NCBI GenBank assembly: GCA_017540605.1
Contig: JAFYAS010000028.1
Coordinates: forward strand, 1 to 64,000
DNA length: 64,000 bases
Reading direction: 5' to 3'
DNA from: Lachnospiraceae bacterium
GTDB taxonomy: Bacteria; Bacillota; Clostridia; Lachnospirales; Lachnospiraceae
Part shown: positions 43,688-52,650 of the stretch, piece by piece
How the letters are laid out: every line of letters starts with the position of its first letter
Numbering within the stretch: the first letter of the stretch is position 1
Program-made: the position numbers and the translations under genes
The notes under the pieces: generated by a model
What the model was told of the DNA's origin: nothing
Seen by the model: only the letters and a program-made list of their open reading frames with translations
The model's database searches: none

Positions 43688-45403
43688 GTGAAGCATAACA
43701 ACAATGGAATGACGATGGTAGAGATAGTGATAGCATTTTCGGTGCTTGCTGTTGTGATGCTTGTGCTTTACGGTTCTATCACCTTTTCCGGAAAACTCGT
43801 TATGAGAGCATCGGATATAGACAGGGACAATGCAGCCTATGAAAGTGCCGTAGCTGATGAATTTTCAAAGGAGGGCGCTTACGAGCTTGGCACCGGCGGA
43901 AATGTCAGCTATAGCTTTACCGTAAAGGATGAAGCGGGCAATCCCAAGGGAAGCTTCAGCTCGAACTTCTATCTTGTGGATGTATACTTTACCCCCAATG
44001 CTGTCAATGTATATTCAAAGACCAACTCTTCAACTTCTGACAGCAGAACTATCCGTATGTTTTCTACCGGTGGAGACGGTAGCTCCGGAACAACAAAAAA
44101 GCATAAACTTATATACATGATAAAAAAGAGTGATGAGGGAATATTTAGACAGGAATATACCTTTGTTTTTAATGAGGGCACAGGTGTTACCGGACATTAT
44201 ATTCCTGCAGCCCCTGATGGATATTCCTTTGGTGGTTGGTATGAGGATGAGGCATTGTCAGTAGAGTCTACAGATATTTTGGAGACTACGAAGAATGCCA
44301 CTGCAGATGTGATCATTTACGGAGAGTTTGAACTCATATCCACAACTGCTGATTATACCATTGAATATATGCTTGAGAAACCTTCTCTTGACGGTTTTAA
44401 GATTGGTGAAAGCAAGAAGGTCGAAACTGTAGCTGTCGACTCAACAGTAACCATCACTGATACTGATAAGAAGACCTTCCCCGGCTTTACCTATGATCCC
44501 GGTGCCAATAATATCGAATCAGCGGTGGTAAAGGCTGATGGTACCTCAAAGCTGGTGCTTTATTATAAGAGAAATATAAAGAATCTTACCTACAATATAC
44601 TATATTCCGATGGTAGCAAGAGTGTGAAAAAGAAGGAATATACCTATGGTGGATATGATTCTCTGGGCAATGAAATGACCGGCTTTTTAGCTGCCGATCC
44701 CGATACCAAGACTGCAATACCTACTTGGTACACTGACGAAGCCTGCACTTCGGCCTATGGCTTTTCTTCATTTAAGACAGCTACGGATGATGTGGTGCTT
44801 TATGCTAAGGTTACCTTACCTGAAGGAGCGCCTCAAGGAGTTGACAATATGGAGGTTGTTGAGGCCGGTAAGAAGTTCTCTGACAGGGTTCCTGATCTGA
44901 CGGAGATAAACGACTTCAGGTACAATCCCTATGGTTGGCCCTATAGGAATGATGGCGGTAGCGGCCATACGAAATATGTGGCCATGGCGGATAAGCTAAA
45001 GAGCGCTTTAGAGGCCTTTGGTTATAAGACCGATGAGAATGCATTTATCTCTGCTGATAAAAAGGGGGACGGATGCAGGATTTACATTCTTGACACCTCT
45101 GAGAATGGTTTAAATATCAATCTTAATTCGGATATGAGTCTTAAGGAAATGTATGATGCCATAAATGCTTATACCGGATATGTGAATGAGCAAAATGCGG
45201 GACAGTATAGTAAGCATTGCTATATAGAGCTTCCGGAGTCTGCTGTGGCAGTATATGAGACTAAGGACTTCGTTAAGTATGAAAAGCTCAATTTAGCTGA
45301 GGAGCCTTTGGTATATCTTGTATTTGAATTGAATGTTTACAGTGAGGGCGGCGAAGTAAATGCCAATTCTCAAGCGTATCTTTCTGAGACGAAGCCCTGG
45401 TAG
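43688..45403 (+). CDS. PilV-like prepilin with InlB- and MucBP-like repeats
   Basis: I place the start at GTG 43688, because AAGGAGGTGA ends 8 bases before it; ATG 43664 would put the ribosome binding site inside the gene. The leader KHNNNG is followed by MTMVEIVIAFSVLAVVMLVLY, with Glu at position 5. The 571-residue protein then has an InlB-type B repeat (YTFVFNEGTG...YSFGGWYED) and a MucBP-like unit (YTIEYMLEK, TVTITDTDKKTFPGFTYD), both known from Gram-positive adhesins that bind glycans or mucin, and a C-terminal domain shared with the next protein (ADKLKSALEAFGYKTDENAFISAD). Confidence 0.82.
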   Translation: MKHNNNGMTMVEIVIAFSVLAVVMLVLYGSITFSGKLVMRASDIDRDNAAYESAVADEFSKEGAYELGTGGNVSYSFTVKDEAGNPKGSFSSNFYLVDVYFTPNAVNVYSKTNSSTSDSRTIRMFSTGGDGSSGTTKKHKLIYMIKKSDEGIFRQEYTFVFNEGTGVTGHYIPAAPDGYSFGGWYEDEALSVESTDILETTKNATADVIIYGEFELISTTADYTIEYMLEKPSLDGFKIGESKKVETVAVDSTVTITDTDKKTFPGFTYDPGANNIESAVVKADGTSKLVLYYKRNIKNLTYNILYSDGSKSVKKKEYTYGGYDSLGNEMTGFLAADPDTKTAIPTWYTDEACTSAYGFSSFKTATDDVVLYAKVTLPEGAPQGVDNMEVVEAGKKFSDRVPDLTEINDFRYNPYGWPYRNDGGSGHTKYVAMADKLKSALEAFGYKTDENAFISADKKGDGCRIYILDTSENGLNINLNSDMSLKEMYDAINAYTGYVNEQNAGQYSKHCYIELPESAVAVYETKDFVKYEKLNLAEEPLVYLVFELNVYSEGGEVNANSQAYLSETKPW

Positions 45404-45411
45404 GAGAGTGT

Positions 45412-47301
45412 ATGAAGCATAGAGGAAAGGGACAACTGAATAATAAGGGTATAACCCTGGTTGAGCTGGTGGTTTCCTTTGCTCTTTTGGCTATCTTTTT
45501 GGGCGCAGCTTCCATGTGTATTTCCCATGCGGTGATCTTTTATTACAATGAAAGAGAATCAATGGCGGCTTATTCTGTTGCTGATCTTGCTTTTTCAGAG
45601 ATAAAGGACGAGCTCGCTACCATGCAGGGTTCGGAATTCAATGGCTATGTGAAGATCAGGACAAAGGCCTCGGGAAGTGATCAGGTGGTTGCCGTGGCTG
45701 AAAATGGCGGAGTGTATAAGGGCTCTACCATTGAATTTGTTGCATCAAATATAGCTGACGGCGACAATGCGGTGCTTCTTGATACCAACGGACTTCCAAG
45801 CGGAGCAGTGATGATCGATGATGAAAAGGTGGTAAATACTGACCTTAAACATATCAATAAGGATCATCTGACTCTTAGGTATTATAGAAAGTTCCCCAAG
45901 GAAGACCTTGCAGGCTATGAAAAGCTCTATATGAACAATGTAGTCTTAGGCTCGAAGGCATCGAAGCTTACTGCCTTTAACGGTATCACTGGAAAGAATG
46001 TGGTTTGGCATGCTGAGGAAAAATTGCCTGATGCGGCATATCAGGATTTAAAGATCGGTCTGGAGTTTTCTGTAAAGCCCAAAGCAGATGATTTTGGAAA
46101 TGCCGTTGTATCGGCGGTTGATGTGACAGTCAAGGTCCTTGATGAGAATGATGCCATAGTTTATACCAAGGAAAGAAGGGTAGAGCTTCAGAATACCGTA
46201 TATTACAGGACAGAGAATACTCTTTATACCGATGGAGCTATTATTCATTACAATCCGGACCCGGTTTCCTATTGGGTAAAGTATGTGGATACAGAGGGTA
46301 ATCTTATCTCTCAAGTGAAAAAGACCGGACTTGAGGGTGATACGGTAGTTGCCGATTCCCTAAAGCTTGCCATCGAGGGCTTTACCTATTATGGCAATTC
46401 GGGGAATGTTACTCTCTCTAAGGATCAGGGTACTACCATTACCTTAACTTATGTCAGAAAACGCTTTAGCATAAGCTATTATTACAACAGCTTAAATGTG
46501 AGCACCAATGACAATCCTGAGGAATATGCTTATGGAGATGATTCCCTTGGTGATATCAAGGAGCTTGGAGTAAAGGACGGATACACCTTCAAGGGCTGGT
46601 ATTATGATGAGGGCTATGAACATAAGATCACGAAGTTTTCTGAGCATCCTGATCTTAACAAAGGAAATATCGCTCTTTATGCCTTTATTGAAAAACAGAA
46701 GACTCATGATGATAGCAGGATAGATAATCTTGATAATGATGACAGCGGACGGGAATTTACCAATGATTTTGACACACCGGATAAGCTTACAGTCACAGGA
46801 TACAGTCCCGACAATATCATTTATTCCCTGAACGGCTATAATGAAAACTATAATTGTATCAAGGAGCTTTTGGCGGCAGCTCTTTTGCCTCATGATTTTT
46901 CTTTGGACGATATATTTGTATCATCTCATGTATATACTCCGTCATCAGAAAATAAGAGGCATACGAGGCTCTATCTTTTCCAGAAGGCAGCCATGAAGAC
47001 TATGGGTATAAATGCATCTTCAAGCGGTGAGCAGATAGTGGAGGCTATACTTAAGTATCTGGATTCGGAAGATATGACACAATCTGAGAATCTTACAGTT
47101 GAGCTCCCTGCTGATTGTGTGGCGGTATATGAATCTCTTCATAATTGGAGCAATTCATCTGAGGCTGATACCAAGTGGGTAAAGCTTGATAATCCTGAGC
47201 CCATAGTGTACCTACATTTAAAGTTTGGTCGCTACAGAGAAAACGGCAATGGAAAATGGATATATACCCATTACACCATATGGATGAATGAAGTTGAATA
47301 A
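45412..47301 (+). CDS. PilW-like prepilin with MucBP- and InlB-like repeats
   Basis: Leader MKHRGKGQLNNKG then ITLVELVVSFALLAIFLGAA, cleavage after Gly13 and Glu at position 5. The 629-residue protein has a central MucBP-like unit (YWVKYVDTEGNLISQVKKTG), an InlB-type repeat (FSISYYYNSLN...YTFKGWYYDEG) and a C-terminal domain with LLPHDFSLDDIFVSS, PSSENKRHTRLYLF and AVYESLHNW that parallels the preceding protein's end. It starts 8 bases after the upstream stop; GGAG is the ribosome binding site. It is a second adhesive minor pilin. Confidence 0.82.
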   Translation: MKHRGKGQLNNKGITLVELVVSFALLAIFLGAASMCISHAVIFYYNERESMAAYSVADLAFSEIKDELATMQGSEFNGYVKIRTKASGSDQVVAVAENGGVYKGSTIEFVASNIADGDNAVLLDTNGLPSGAVMIDDEKVVNTDLKHINKDHLTLRYYRKFPKEDLAGYEKLYMNNVVLGSKASKLTAFNGITGKNVVWHAEEKLPDAAYQDLKIGLEFSVKPKADDFGNAVVSAVDVTVKVLDENDAIVYTKERRVELQNTVYYRTENTLYTDGAIIHYNPDPVSYWVKYVDTEGNLISQVKKTGLEGDTVVADSLKLAIEGFTYYGNSGNVTLSKDQGTTITLTYVRKRFSISYYYNSLNVSTNDNPEEYAYGDDSLGDIKELGVKDGYTFKGWYYDEGYEHKITKFSEHPDLNKGNIALYAFIEKQKTHDDSRIDNLDNDDSGREFTNDFDTPDKLTVTGYSPDNIIYSLNGYNENYNCIKELLAAALLPHDFSLDDIFVSSHVYTPSSENKRHTRLYLFQKAAMKTMGINASSSGEQIVEAILKYLDSEDMTQSENLTVELPADCVAVYESLHNWSNSSEADTKWVKLDNPEPIVYLHLKFGRYRENGNGKWIYTHYTIWMNEVE

Positions 47302-47415
47302 ATTTTTTCGGATTGGTGTAAATAAAAAAAGATATGTTGCCGATATATGTATTAGTGAGGCGGGGATGGGCTAAAAAAGTTGCATAAAATCATCTGTCAA
47401 ATATGCACAAAAGCC

Positions 47416-47444
47416 TTTACTTAACCCGCGAAAAATGGTACAAT
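47416..47444 (+). promoter_or_regulatory. Promoter of the major pilin gene
   Basis: TTTACT (47416-47421), 17-base spacer, and TACAAT (47439-47444) preceded by TGG, an extended -10. The leader is about 55 bases and ends in a strong AAAGGAGG. Confidence 0.75.
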
Positions 47445-47459
47445 GTAAGCACATTGTAC
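47438..47459. promoter_or_regulatory. Operator-like palindrome over the pilin -10 box
   Basis: GTACAATGT-AAGC-ACATTGTAC is a perfect 9-bp inverted repeat with a 4-base centre. It covers the -10 box and the predicted transcription start, a typical repressor position. It could also form a hairpin at the very 5' end of the RNA. Confidence 0.6.
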
Positions 47460-47506
47460 GTGCGTAAAAGTCAAGCAGATCATATAGTGTAAAGGAGGAC
47501 GTTGAT

Positions 47507-48052
47507 ATGAAAAAAAGACTTAAAGCATTAAAGAATGACCAGAGTGGTTTTACACTGGTTGAGTTGATCGTAGTTCTTGTTATCCTTGCTATTTTGGCAG
47601 CTCTTTTGGTACCTGCCCTGATGGGATATATCGATAAGGCAAGAACATCTAAGTATCTTGAAGAAGTAAGATCTATTACTACTGCTATGCAGGCTGTGAA
47701 TGATGAGAGATATGCGAAGGGATCTCAGCCTTTGGCTGAAACTTTCACAAGCACTTCTGATGGAATTGCTTCTATTAACGAGCTTGTTTATCCTACAGTT
47801 CTTACTTCAGCATCTATTACATACAAGACTGCTACAGCAGGAGCTATAGGCGAGTCGATAGCTAAGTACACTATAGACAAGGTAAGTTCAATAAATTTCA
47901 CGTCTCAGGACGGTACAAAGCAGGTTGCTACTTTGGGAGCGGATGGTGAATGGACAGTAGCTCCTGATACAACTACCAATAACAATGCCGGTGGCAACAA
48001 TAATGCCGGCGGCGATAGCAATGCCGGCGGTGATCAGAGTAACGGCGGCTGA
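47507..48052 (+). CDS. pilA: Major type IV pilin (PilA type)
   Basis: The 181-residue prepilin has leader MKKRLKALKNDQSG, cleavage after Gly14, and FTLVELIVVLVILAILAALLVPALMGYIDKAR, the classic pilin helix with Glu5. The globular part contains YLEEVRSITTAMQAVNDERYAKG and a short beta domain. It ends in a flexible NNNAGG-type tail repeated three to four times. It has its own promoter and a terminator just downstream, as expected for the most abundant subunit. No cysteine pair is present. Confidence 0.92.
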   Translation: MKKRLKALKNDQSGFTLVELIVVLVILAILAALLVPALMGYIDKARTSKYLEEVRSITTAMQAVNDERYAKGSQPLAETFTSTSDGIASINELVYPTVLTSASITYKTATAGAIGESIAKYTIDKVSSINFTSQDGTKQVATLGADGEWTVAPDTTTNNNAGGNNNAGGDSNAGGDQSNGG

Positions 48053-48074
48053 TAGTATATTTTATTAACATCAC

Positions 48075-48111
48075 ACCCTCCTCCATAATGGAGGAGGGTA
48101 TATTTTAATTT
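48075..48111 (+). terminator. Partial terminator after the major pilin
   Basis: A perfect 10-bp GC-rich stem ACCCTCCTCC / GGAGGAGGGT with a 5-base loop and a broken tail ATATTTTAATTT. Imperfect termination would let some transcripts continue into the peptidase gene. Confidence 0.8.
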
Positions 48112-48138
48112 ATGGGAAAAGAATTTTAAAGCAAGAAA

Positions 48139-48993
48139 ATGATCGAATTGTTATGTGTTTTGGCGGTTTTGCTTTCCGTGATCATTGGAACGGCTGCCTT
48201 TTCATTTATGAGTACAATAGCATATCGATATGAAAAGGGACTAAAGCTTAATGATCACTTCAGGTGCGAGACCTGTGAAACCAGGCTTAAAGCCGCAGAG
48301 GTTTTGCCGGTGATATCCTATCCCTTACATAAGGGTCGTTGCAAATATTGCGGTGAGAAGCTTAAAGTCCGGGATTTTCTAAATGAGATAGTCGGAGGAG
48401 CACTGGCGGTCTTTGTATTTTTCAGATTTGGAGAAAGGGGTGTCATAGGTGATAGCTTCCGTCTTTCATCTGTCCTTGATGTGACTATCCCTATGGATAT
48501 AAAAAAGATTGCTGCCATTATAATTATTTTTTCGTTTTTTTGCATAATGGATTTGGTAATTCTTGTAGATTATGATACAATGAAGATACCCGACATATTC
48601 AATATAGTCCTTTTGGTGTTTGCCATTGCTTCGATATTTGTGGTGTCAGGTGTGGGCACTCTCGAGCATATCATAGGTGCATTTGTTATCAGCCTTCCAT
48701 TGCTTGTTATCACACTTGTTATACCCGGGGCCTTTGGAGGCGGAGATATCAAGCTTTCAGCGGTGGCAGGACTATTCCTTGGATGGAAGCTTTCGCTGAT
48801 GGGATTTTTATTGGGACTTTTGTTCGGGGGTATATATGGTATCTTTACCATGGCTTCAAAAAAGCTTAAAAAGGGAGAGCATTTTTCCTTTGGACCATTT
48901 TTAGGAGTCGGATATATGCTGGCTCTTATCTGTGGTATGGATATCATAAACGGGTATTTGAGCTTTGCTTCTCACTTGATGGGAAGAAGCTAA
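48139..48993 (+). CDS. pilD: Prepilin peptidase
   Basis: A 284-residue polytopic aspartic protease that cleaves prepilin leaders after glycine and N-methylates the new end. Two zinc-binding CxxC pairs are at C43/C46 and C68/C71 in the first cytoplasmic loop. The catalytic Asp residues lie in ILVDYDTMKIPD (D144 region) and FGGGDIKL (D203). About eight membrane segments are visible. No clear ribosome binding site precedes ATG 48139, only AAAGCAAGAAA, so expression may be low. Confidence 0.93.
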   Translation: MIELLCVLAVLLSVIIGTAAFSFMSTIAYRYEKGLKLNDHFRCETCETRLKAAEVLPVISYPLHKGRCKYCGEKLKVRDFLNEIVGGALAVFVFFRFGERGVIGDSFRLSSVLDVTIPMDIKKIAAIIIIFSFFCIMDLVILVDYDTMKIPDIFNIVLLVFAIASIFVVSGVGTLEHIIGAFVISLPLLVITLVIPGAFGGGDIKLSAVAGLFLGWKLSLMGFLLGLLFGGIYGIFTMASKKLKKGEHFSFGPFLGVGYMLALICGMDIINGYLSFASHLMGRS

Positions 48994-49021
48994 CATAAAC
49001 TTAAGTTGGAGGGAGTAGAGC

Positions 49022-50218
49022 ATGCCTAATTTCAGGTACAAGGCACAGGATGCCGAGGGCAAGCTTCAAAATGGTGTGCTTTTGGCGAGTGATGAACAGG
49101 ATCTTCATGAGCGCCTAAAGCAAAAAAATCTTATGCTTCTTGAGGCAAAGGATCTGACTAAGACGGCTCATTATAAGCCTTTAAAGGCGAAGGCTCTGTC
49201 TGAATATGCAAGGCAGATCGGAACGCTGATGCATGCGGGCATTCCGCTTGTCAGATGCTTACAGATGACTGCGGAGGATGAAGCAGTCACACCCTATGAG
49301 AGAAAGATATATGGAGATATTACGAAGGAGGTCATGCAGGGCGTCCCTCTTTCTGTTGCCATGGAATCTATGCCGGGAGTATTTCCTCCCCTTATGATAA
49401 ATATGTTCCGTGCCTCTGAATCAAGCGGTGGACTTGATGATACAGCTATGAGGATATCGGAGCAATACCTAAAGGAAGATCGTCTGAATTCAAAGATCAA
49501 GAGCTCACTTGTATATCCGAAGATACTTATGTTCATCATCGTATTGGTGGTAGGAGTTATCTTCGGCTTTGTTATGCCACAATTTAAGTCTCTTTTTGAT
49601 ACTATGGAATCTCTTCCTGTAGCTACAAAGATCATGCTTGCCATAAGTGATTTTGTGAAGAAGAAATGGTATGTGATCATCATAGTGGCAGTAGTTGTCT
49701 ATATCGCCTTTTATTTCTTAAAAAAGATCCCAAAGGTTCAATATTATTTTGATAAGGCTCAGATCCATCTTCCGAAGATCGGAAAGCTTTTCAAGGTCAT
49801 ATATACTGCGAGATTTGCCAGAACTCTCTGTTCTCTCTATTCATCAGGTATATCCATTATTCAATGTCTTGAGATTGCCTCACATACCATAGGCAATACA
49901 TATATAGAAAGTCAGTTTAAGCAGGTGATAGCGGATACCCTTGCGGGTGATCCCTTAAGTGTTTCCATCGGAAGAGTGGACGGATTTGTGAAAAAGCTTG
50001 AATCCTCTGTGAGAGTCGGAGAGGAATCGGGTTCCCTTGATACCATGCTGAGCTCCATTGCTGATGATATGGAGTTTGAATCCGAGAGAGCCATAGCTCA
50101 GATGACAGCATATATTGAGCCTGTGATGATCATTATCATGGCTATCATAGTCGGCTTTATTATGATATCCGTCATTGTACCTATCTACCAGTCATACTCG
50201 CAGATAGGCAAGAAGTAA
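49022..50218 (+). CDS. pilC: Type IV pilus inner-membrane platform protein (PilC/GspF)
   Basis: The 398-residue protein has two T2SF domains, each with a cytoplasmic helical bundle and membrane helices: LSEYARQIGTLMHAGIPLVRCL with FRASESSGGLDD, and ARFARTLCSLYSSGISIIQCL with VRVGEESGSLDTML. Three membrane segments lie at about residues 170-190, 215-235 and 370-392. The N-terminus MPNFRYKAQDAEGK is typical. It couples PilB ATP hydrolysis to pilin insertion. GGAGGG precedes the ATG. Confidence 0.96.
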   Translation: MPNFRYKAQDAEGKLQNGVLLASDEQDLHERLKQKNLMLLEAKDLTKTAHYKPLKAKALSEYARQIGTLMHAGIPLVRCLQMTAEDEAVTPYERKIYGDITKEVMQGVPLSVAMESMPGVFPPLMINMFRASESSGGLDDTAMRISEQYLKEDRLNSKIKSSLVYPKILMFIIVLVVGVIFGFVMPQFKSLFDTMESLPVATKIMLAISDFVKKKWYVIIIVAVVVYIAFYFLKKIPKVQYYFDKAQIHLPKIGKLFKVIYTARFARTLCSLYSSGISIIQCLEIASHTIGNTYIESQFKQVIADTLAGDPLSVSIGRVDGFVKKLESSVRVGEESGSLDTMLSSIADDMEFESERAIAQMTAYIEPVMIIIMAIIVGFIMISVIVPIYQSYSQIGKK

Positions 50219-50229
50219 GGAGGAAGAAA

Positions 50230-51699
50230 ATGGGATTAACTGTTTACCTTTCAAATACAGATATAGAGGTAGTAAGCGGTCAAACAAACGGTAAGAGTGT
50301 ATCTGTTTCTCATGTATATCAGACGCAGATGCCGGAGGGCAGCTTCCTAAACGGTGTCATCACCGACCCCGATGGTCTAGAGTATGCTCTTATCAATCTG
50401 TGGGACAATTTTAAGCTACCCAAAAAGGGTATCAGACTTGTGGTAAATACTACACAGATATCTGTTCGTGTCCTAGATATGCCTATCATGTCTCATAGTA
50501 AGGCCGATACTTACTTAAGGCGTGAGTTCGAGGAGCGTGGCGGTGAGAAGAATAAGCTCCTTGGCTTTTATGTCATAGCCAAGGATGTAAAGAAGAAGAC
50601 CATGAAGGTCTGCACCGAGCTTGCTGATGTGGATTTTATTGACAATTATATCTCAAGCTTTCAAAGAGCCGGCATAAGCATAAAGGAGATAAACAGTGGT
50701 ATCGGAGTATCCGTGAACTTCCTAAAAAAGATGAAGTTCGCCTCGGAAACCAACAGCGTTGTTATGCTTCGTGACGGTATGACTGTTACCGCTATATATC
50801 TTGTAAAGGGTGAGTATTTCTATTCCACCACAGCAAGAACCTTCAACAATCCGGGAACCTTGGAGTATGCCGGAGAGCTATCAAATACCATAAACCAGAT
50901 CGTTCAGTTCTCAAAATCAGAGAAGGTTGAAGACAATATTTCGGATATTTTCCTTGCGGGCATGACTCCTGATGATTCGGTGAATGTGGAGCGAGCTGTA
51001 TCCATGAATCAGTCCGAGGAGATGAAGGTTCACAATCTGACTGAGCTTAAGGGAGTAAGGTTTAGGGATAAGGAGGATTCCATTGACGAGCTCTTCTACC
51101 CTACAGCAGGTCTTATGACTCTTTCCGATCATCAGAATCTCTTAAAGATGTACGGTAAGGGCGAGGTCATAGACAATTCGAAGAAGATAAAAAAGATAAA
51201 GCTGGCAGTGCCTTATGTCCTTGCGTTTCTTGTTATGACAGGTATCACGGTATCGAGAGTCATGACCTATTCAAAGGAAAAGAAGGAGCTAAAGGTGCTT
51301 GAGGATTATCTTGCCAATCCTGCCCACAAGCTAAAGCTTGCCACTTATGATGAGGCGGCTGCCAGGGCCCAGGTCTTCAGTGATCATGTAAATGCACTTA
51401 GACTTATGGAAACAAATATTGACAGCTACCCTTTACCTACCAAGGAGGTTTGTGACATCATCGAGAAAGCGGCTACCGGACTTGGAAGCGTCAGGATAGA
51501 TAGGTATGATGAGAGCTCGGGAGTGATAGGTATAACAGCGATCTTTTCCGAGGTTGATACTGTAAATACTTTTATTGATAGGTTAGATGCTGAGGATTGT
51601 TTCTATGCGGTTGATTATACGGGTTATTCCGAGATGAACCAACAGGGTGAATGGATGGCTAATCTTCAATGTGTGTTGGCTGAAAAGGCGGGGAGGTGA
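50230..51699 (+). CDS. PilM-PilN fusion, pilus alignment complex
   Basis: Residues 1-300 resemble the actin-like PilM (LSNTDIEVVSGQ, RLVVNTTQISVRVLDMP, VVMLRDGMTVTAIYLVKG), with degenerate ATP motifs. A basic stretch and one membrane helix (325-343) then lead to an outer domain of about 140 residues (ALRLMETNIDSYPLPTKEVCDIIEKAATGLG, VIGITAIFSEVDTVNTFIDRLD) like PilN. In other bacteria these are two proteins held together by the PilN N-terminus; here they are one chain. The PilO-like gene follows immediately. Confidence 0.82.
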   Translation: MGLTVYLSNTDIEVVSGQTNGKSVSVSHVYQTQMPEGSFLNGVITDPDGLEYALINLWDNFKLPKKGIRLVVNTTQISVRVLDMPIMSHSKADTYLRREFEERGGEKNKLLGFYVIAKDVKKKTMKVCTELADVDFIDNYISSFQRAGISIKEINSGIGVSVNFLKKMKFASETNSVVMLRDGMTVTAIYLVKGEYFYSTTARTFNNPGTLEYAGELSNTINQIVQFSKSEKVEDNISDIFLAGMTPDDSVNVERAVSMNQSEEMKVHNLTELKGVRFRDKEDSIDELFYPTAGLMTLSDHQNLLKMYGKGEVIDNSKKIKKIKLAVPYVLAFLVMTGITVSRVMTYSKEKKELKVLEDYLANPAHKLKLATYDEAAARAQVFSDHVNALRLMETNIDSYPLPTKEVCDIIEKAATGLGSVRIDRYDESSGVIGITAIFSEVDTVNTFIDRLDAEDCFYAVDYTGYSEMNQQGEWMANLQCVLAEKAGR

Positions 51700-51704
51700 G
51701 AGCT

Positions 51705-52628
51705 ATGACAACAGAGATTACAGCAAGAGACAAAAAACTCCTATATGGACTTGGAATCATCGTGATAGTGGCTCTCTTTTACATCATAGGTATCAGACCT
51801 CTTGACAGAAAGATAAAAAAGACTAAGACACAAAAAGCGGTAACTCAGGTGGAATTCGATACTGCGAAGATGAAGCTCTTTCAGCTTGATACCCTGACTG
51901 AGTTCGAGGAGAATGCTATACAAAAGACAAATGAGCTTTCGGCAAGATATTATAAGCCCATGGTATCTGCGGAGGTCGATAGGATGTTTACAAAGAAGGC
52001 CTTGGGCTATGGCTTGAAGGTTAACAATCTTTATATCAAGAGTGGATCAAATCCTGTAGCGTTGCTTGCCTATAGCTACTCACAGGCTTTTAAGGATCAC
52101 ACTGATGCTATGGAATATCTTCAGGCTAAGGAGGTAGCGACAACCGAAGCTACAACTGAGGCTTCCACGGAGAAAGGAGCTGAAGTTACTACCACACCCA
52201 CCACGGATTCAAGTCTTGTAGATGTGGAAACTCTTGGTTCCATAAATAGCGAATTTGGTATGCATACGGTTTCCGATACCACACCTGCTGATGTCTATGC
52301 AACAAGAGTCACACTTGATGTGTATGGTGACAAAGAAAAGGCTCAATCACTTCTTGACGAATTGATAAAGGATAAATCCTTGAAGGTTTATGCATATGTC
52401 TGGAGCGATTACAATGCTGCTCCTGTTCGTTATGAAAATGGTGAACTTGTAGCGGTAAACGGAGCCAATTATAAAAAGCTTATAATAGACTTTGATATGT
52501 ATATGTATAACAGTGAGAGATTTGATAAGCTTAAAGCATCTGATGAACAGGTTGAGGAAAGTACTGAAGCTACCACCGAGGATCCAAATGCAGCGATCAA
52601 GGAAGAGATAGAGAACCTGCCGAAATAA
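51705..52628 (+). CDS. PilO-like pilus assembly protein
   Basis: I choose ATG 51705, 7 bases after GGGAGGTG, over the GTG 9 bases earlier. The 307-residue protein has a membrane helix at about 12-30, a coiled-coil region and an outer ferredoxin-like part (ATRVTLDVYGDKEKAQSLLDELIKDKSLKVYAYVWSD) as in PilO. It carries a Thr/Glu-rich insert (ATTEATTEASTEK) and an acidic Thr-rich end. It presumably pairs with the PilN half of the preceding protein. Confidence 0.8.
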   Translation: MTTEITARDKKLLYGLGIIVIVALFYIIGIRPLDRKIKKTKTQKAVTQVEFDTAKMKLFQLDTLTEFEENAIQKTNELSARYYKPMVSAEVDRMFTKKALGYGLKVNNLYIKSGSNPVALLAYSYSQAFKDHTDAMEYLQAKEVATTEATTEASTEKGAEVTTTPTTDSSLVDVETLGSINSEFGMHTVSDTTPADVYATRVTLDVYGDKEKAQSLLDELIKDKSLKVYAYVWSDYNAAPVRYENGELVAVNGANYKKLIIDFDMYMYNSERFDKLKASDEQVEESTEATTEDPNAAIKEEIENLPK

Positions 52629-52650
52629 ACGGATATGGGAGAATAAAGCT

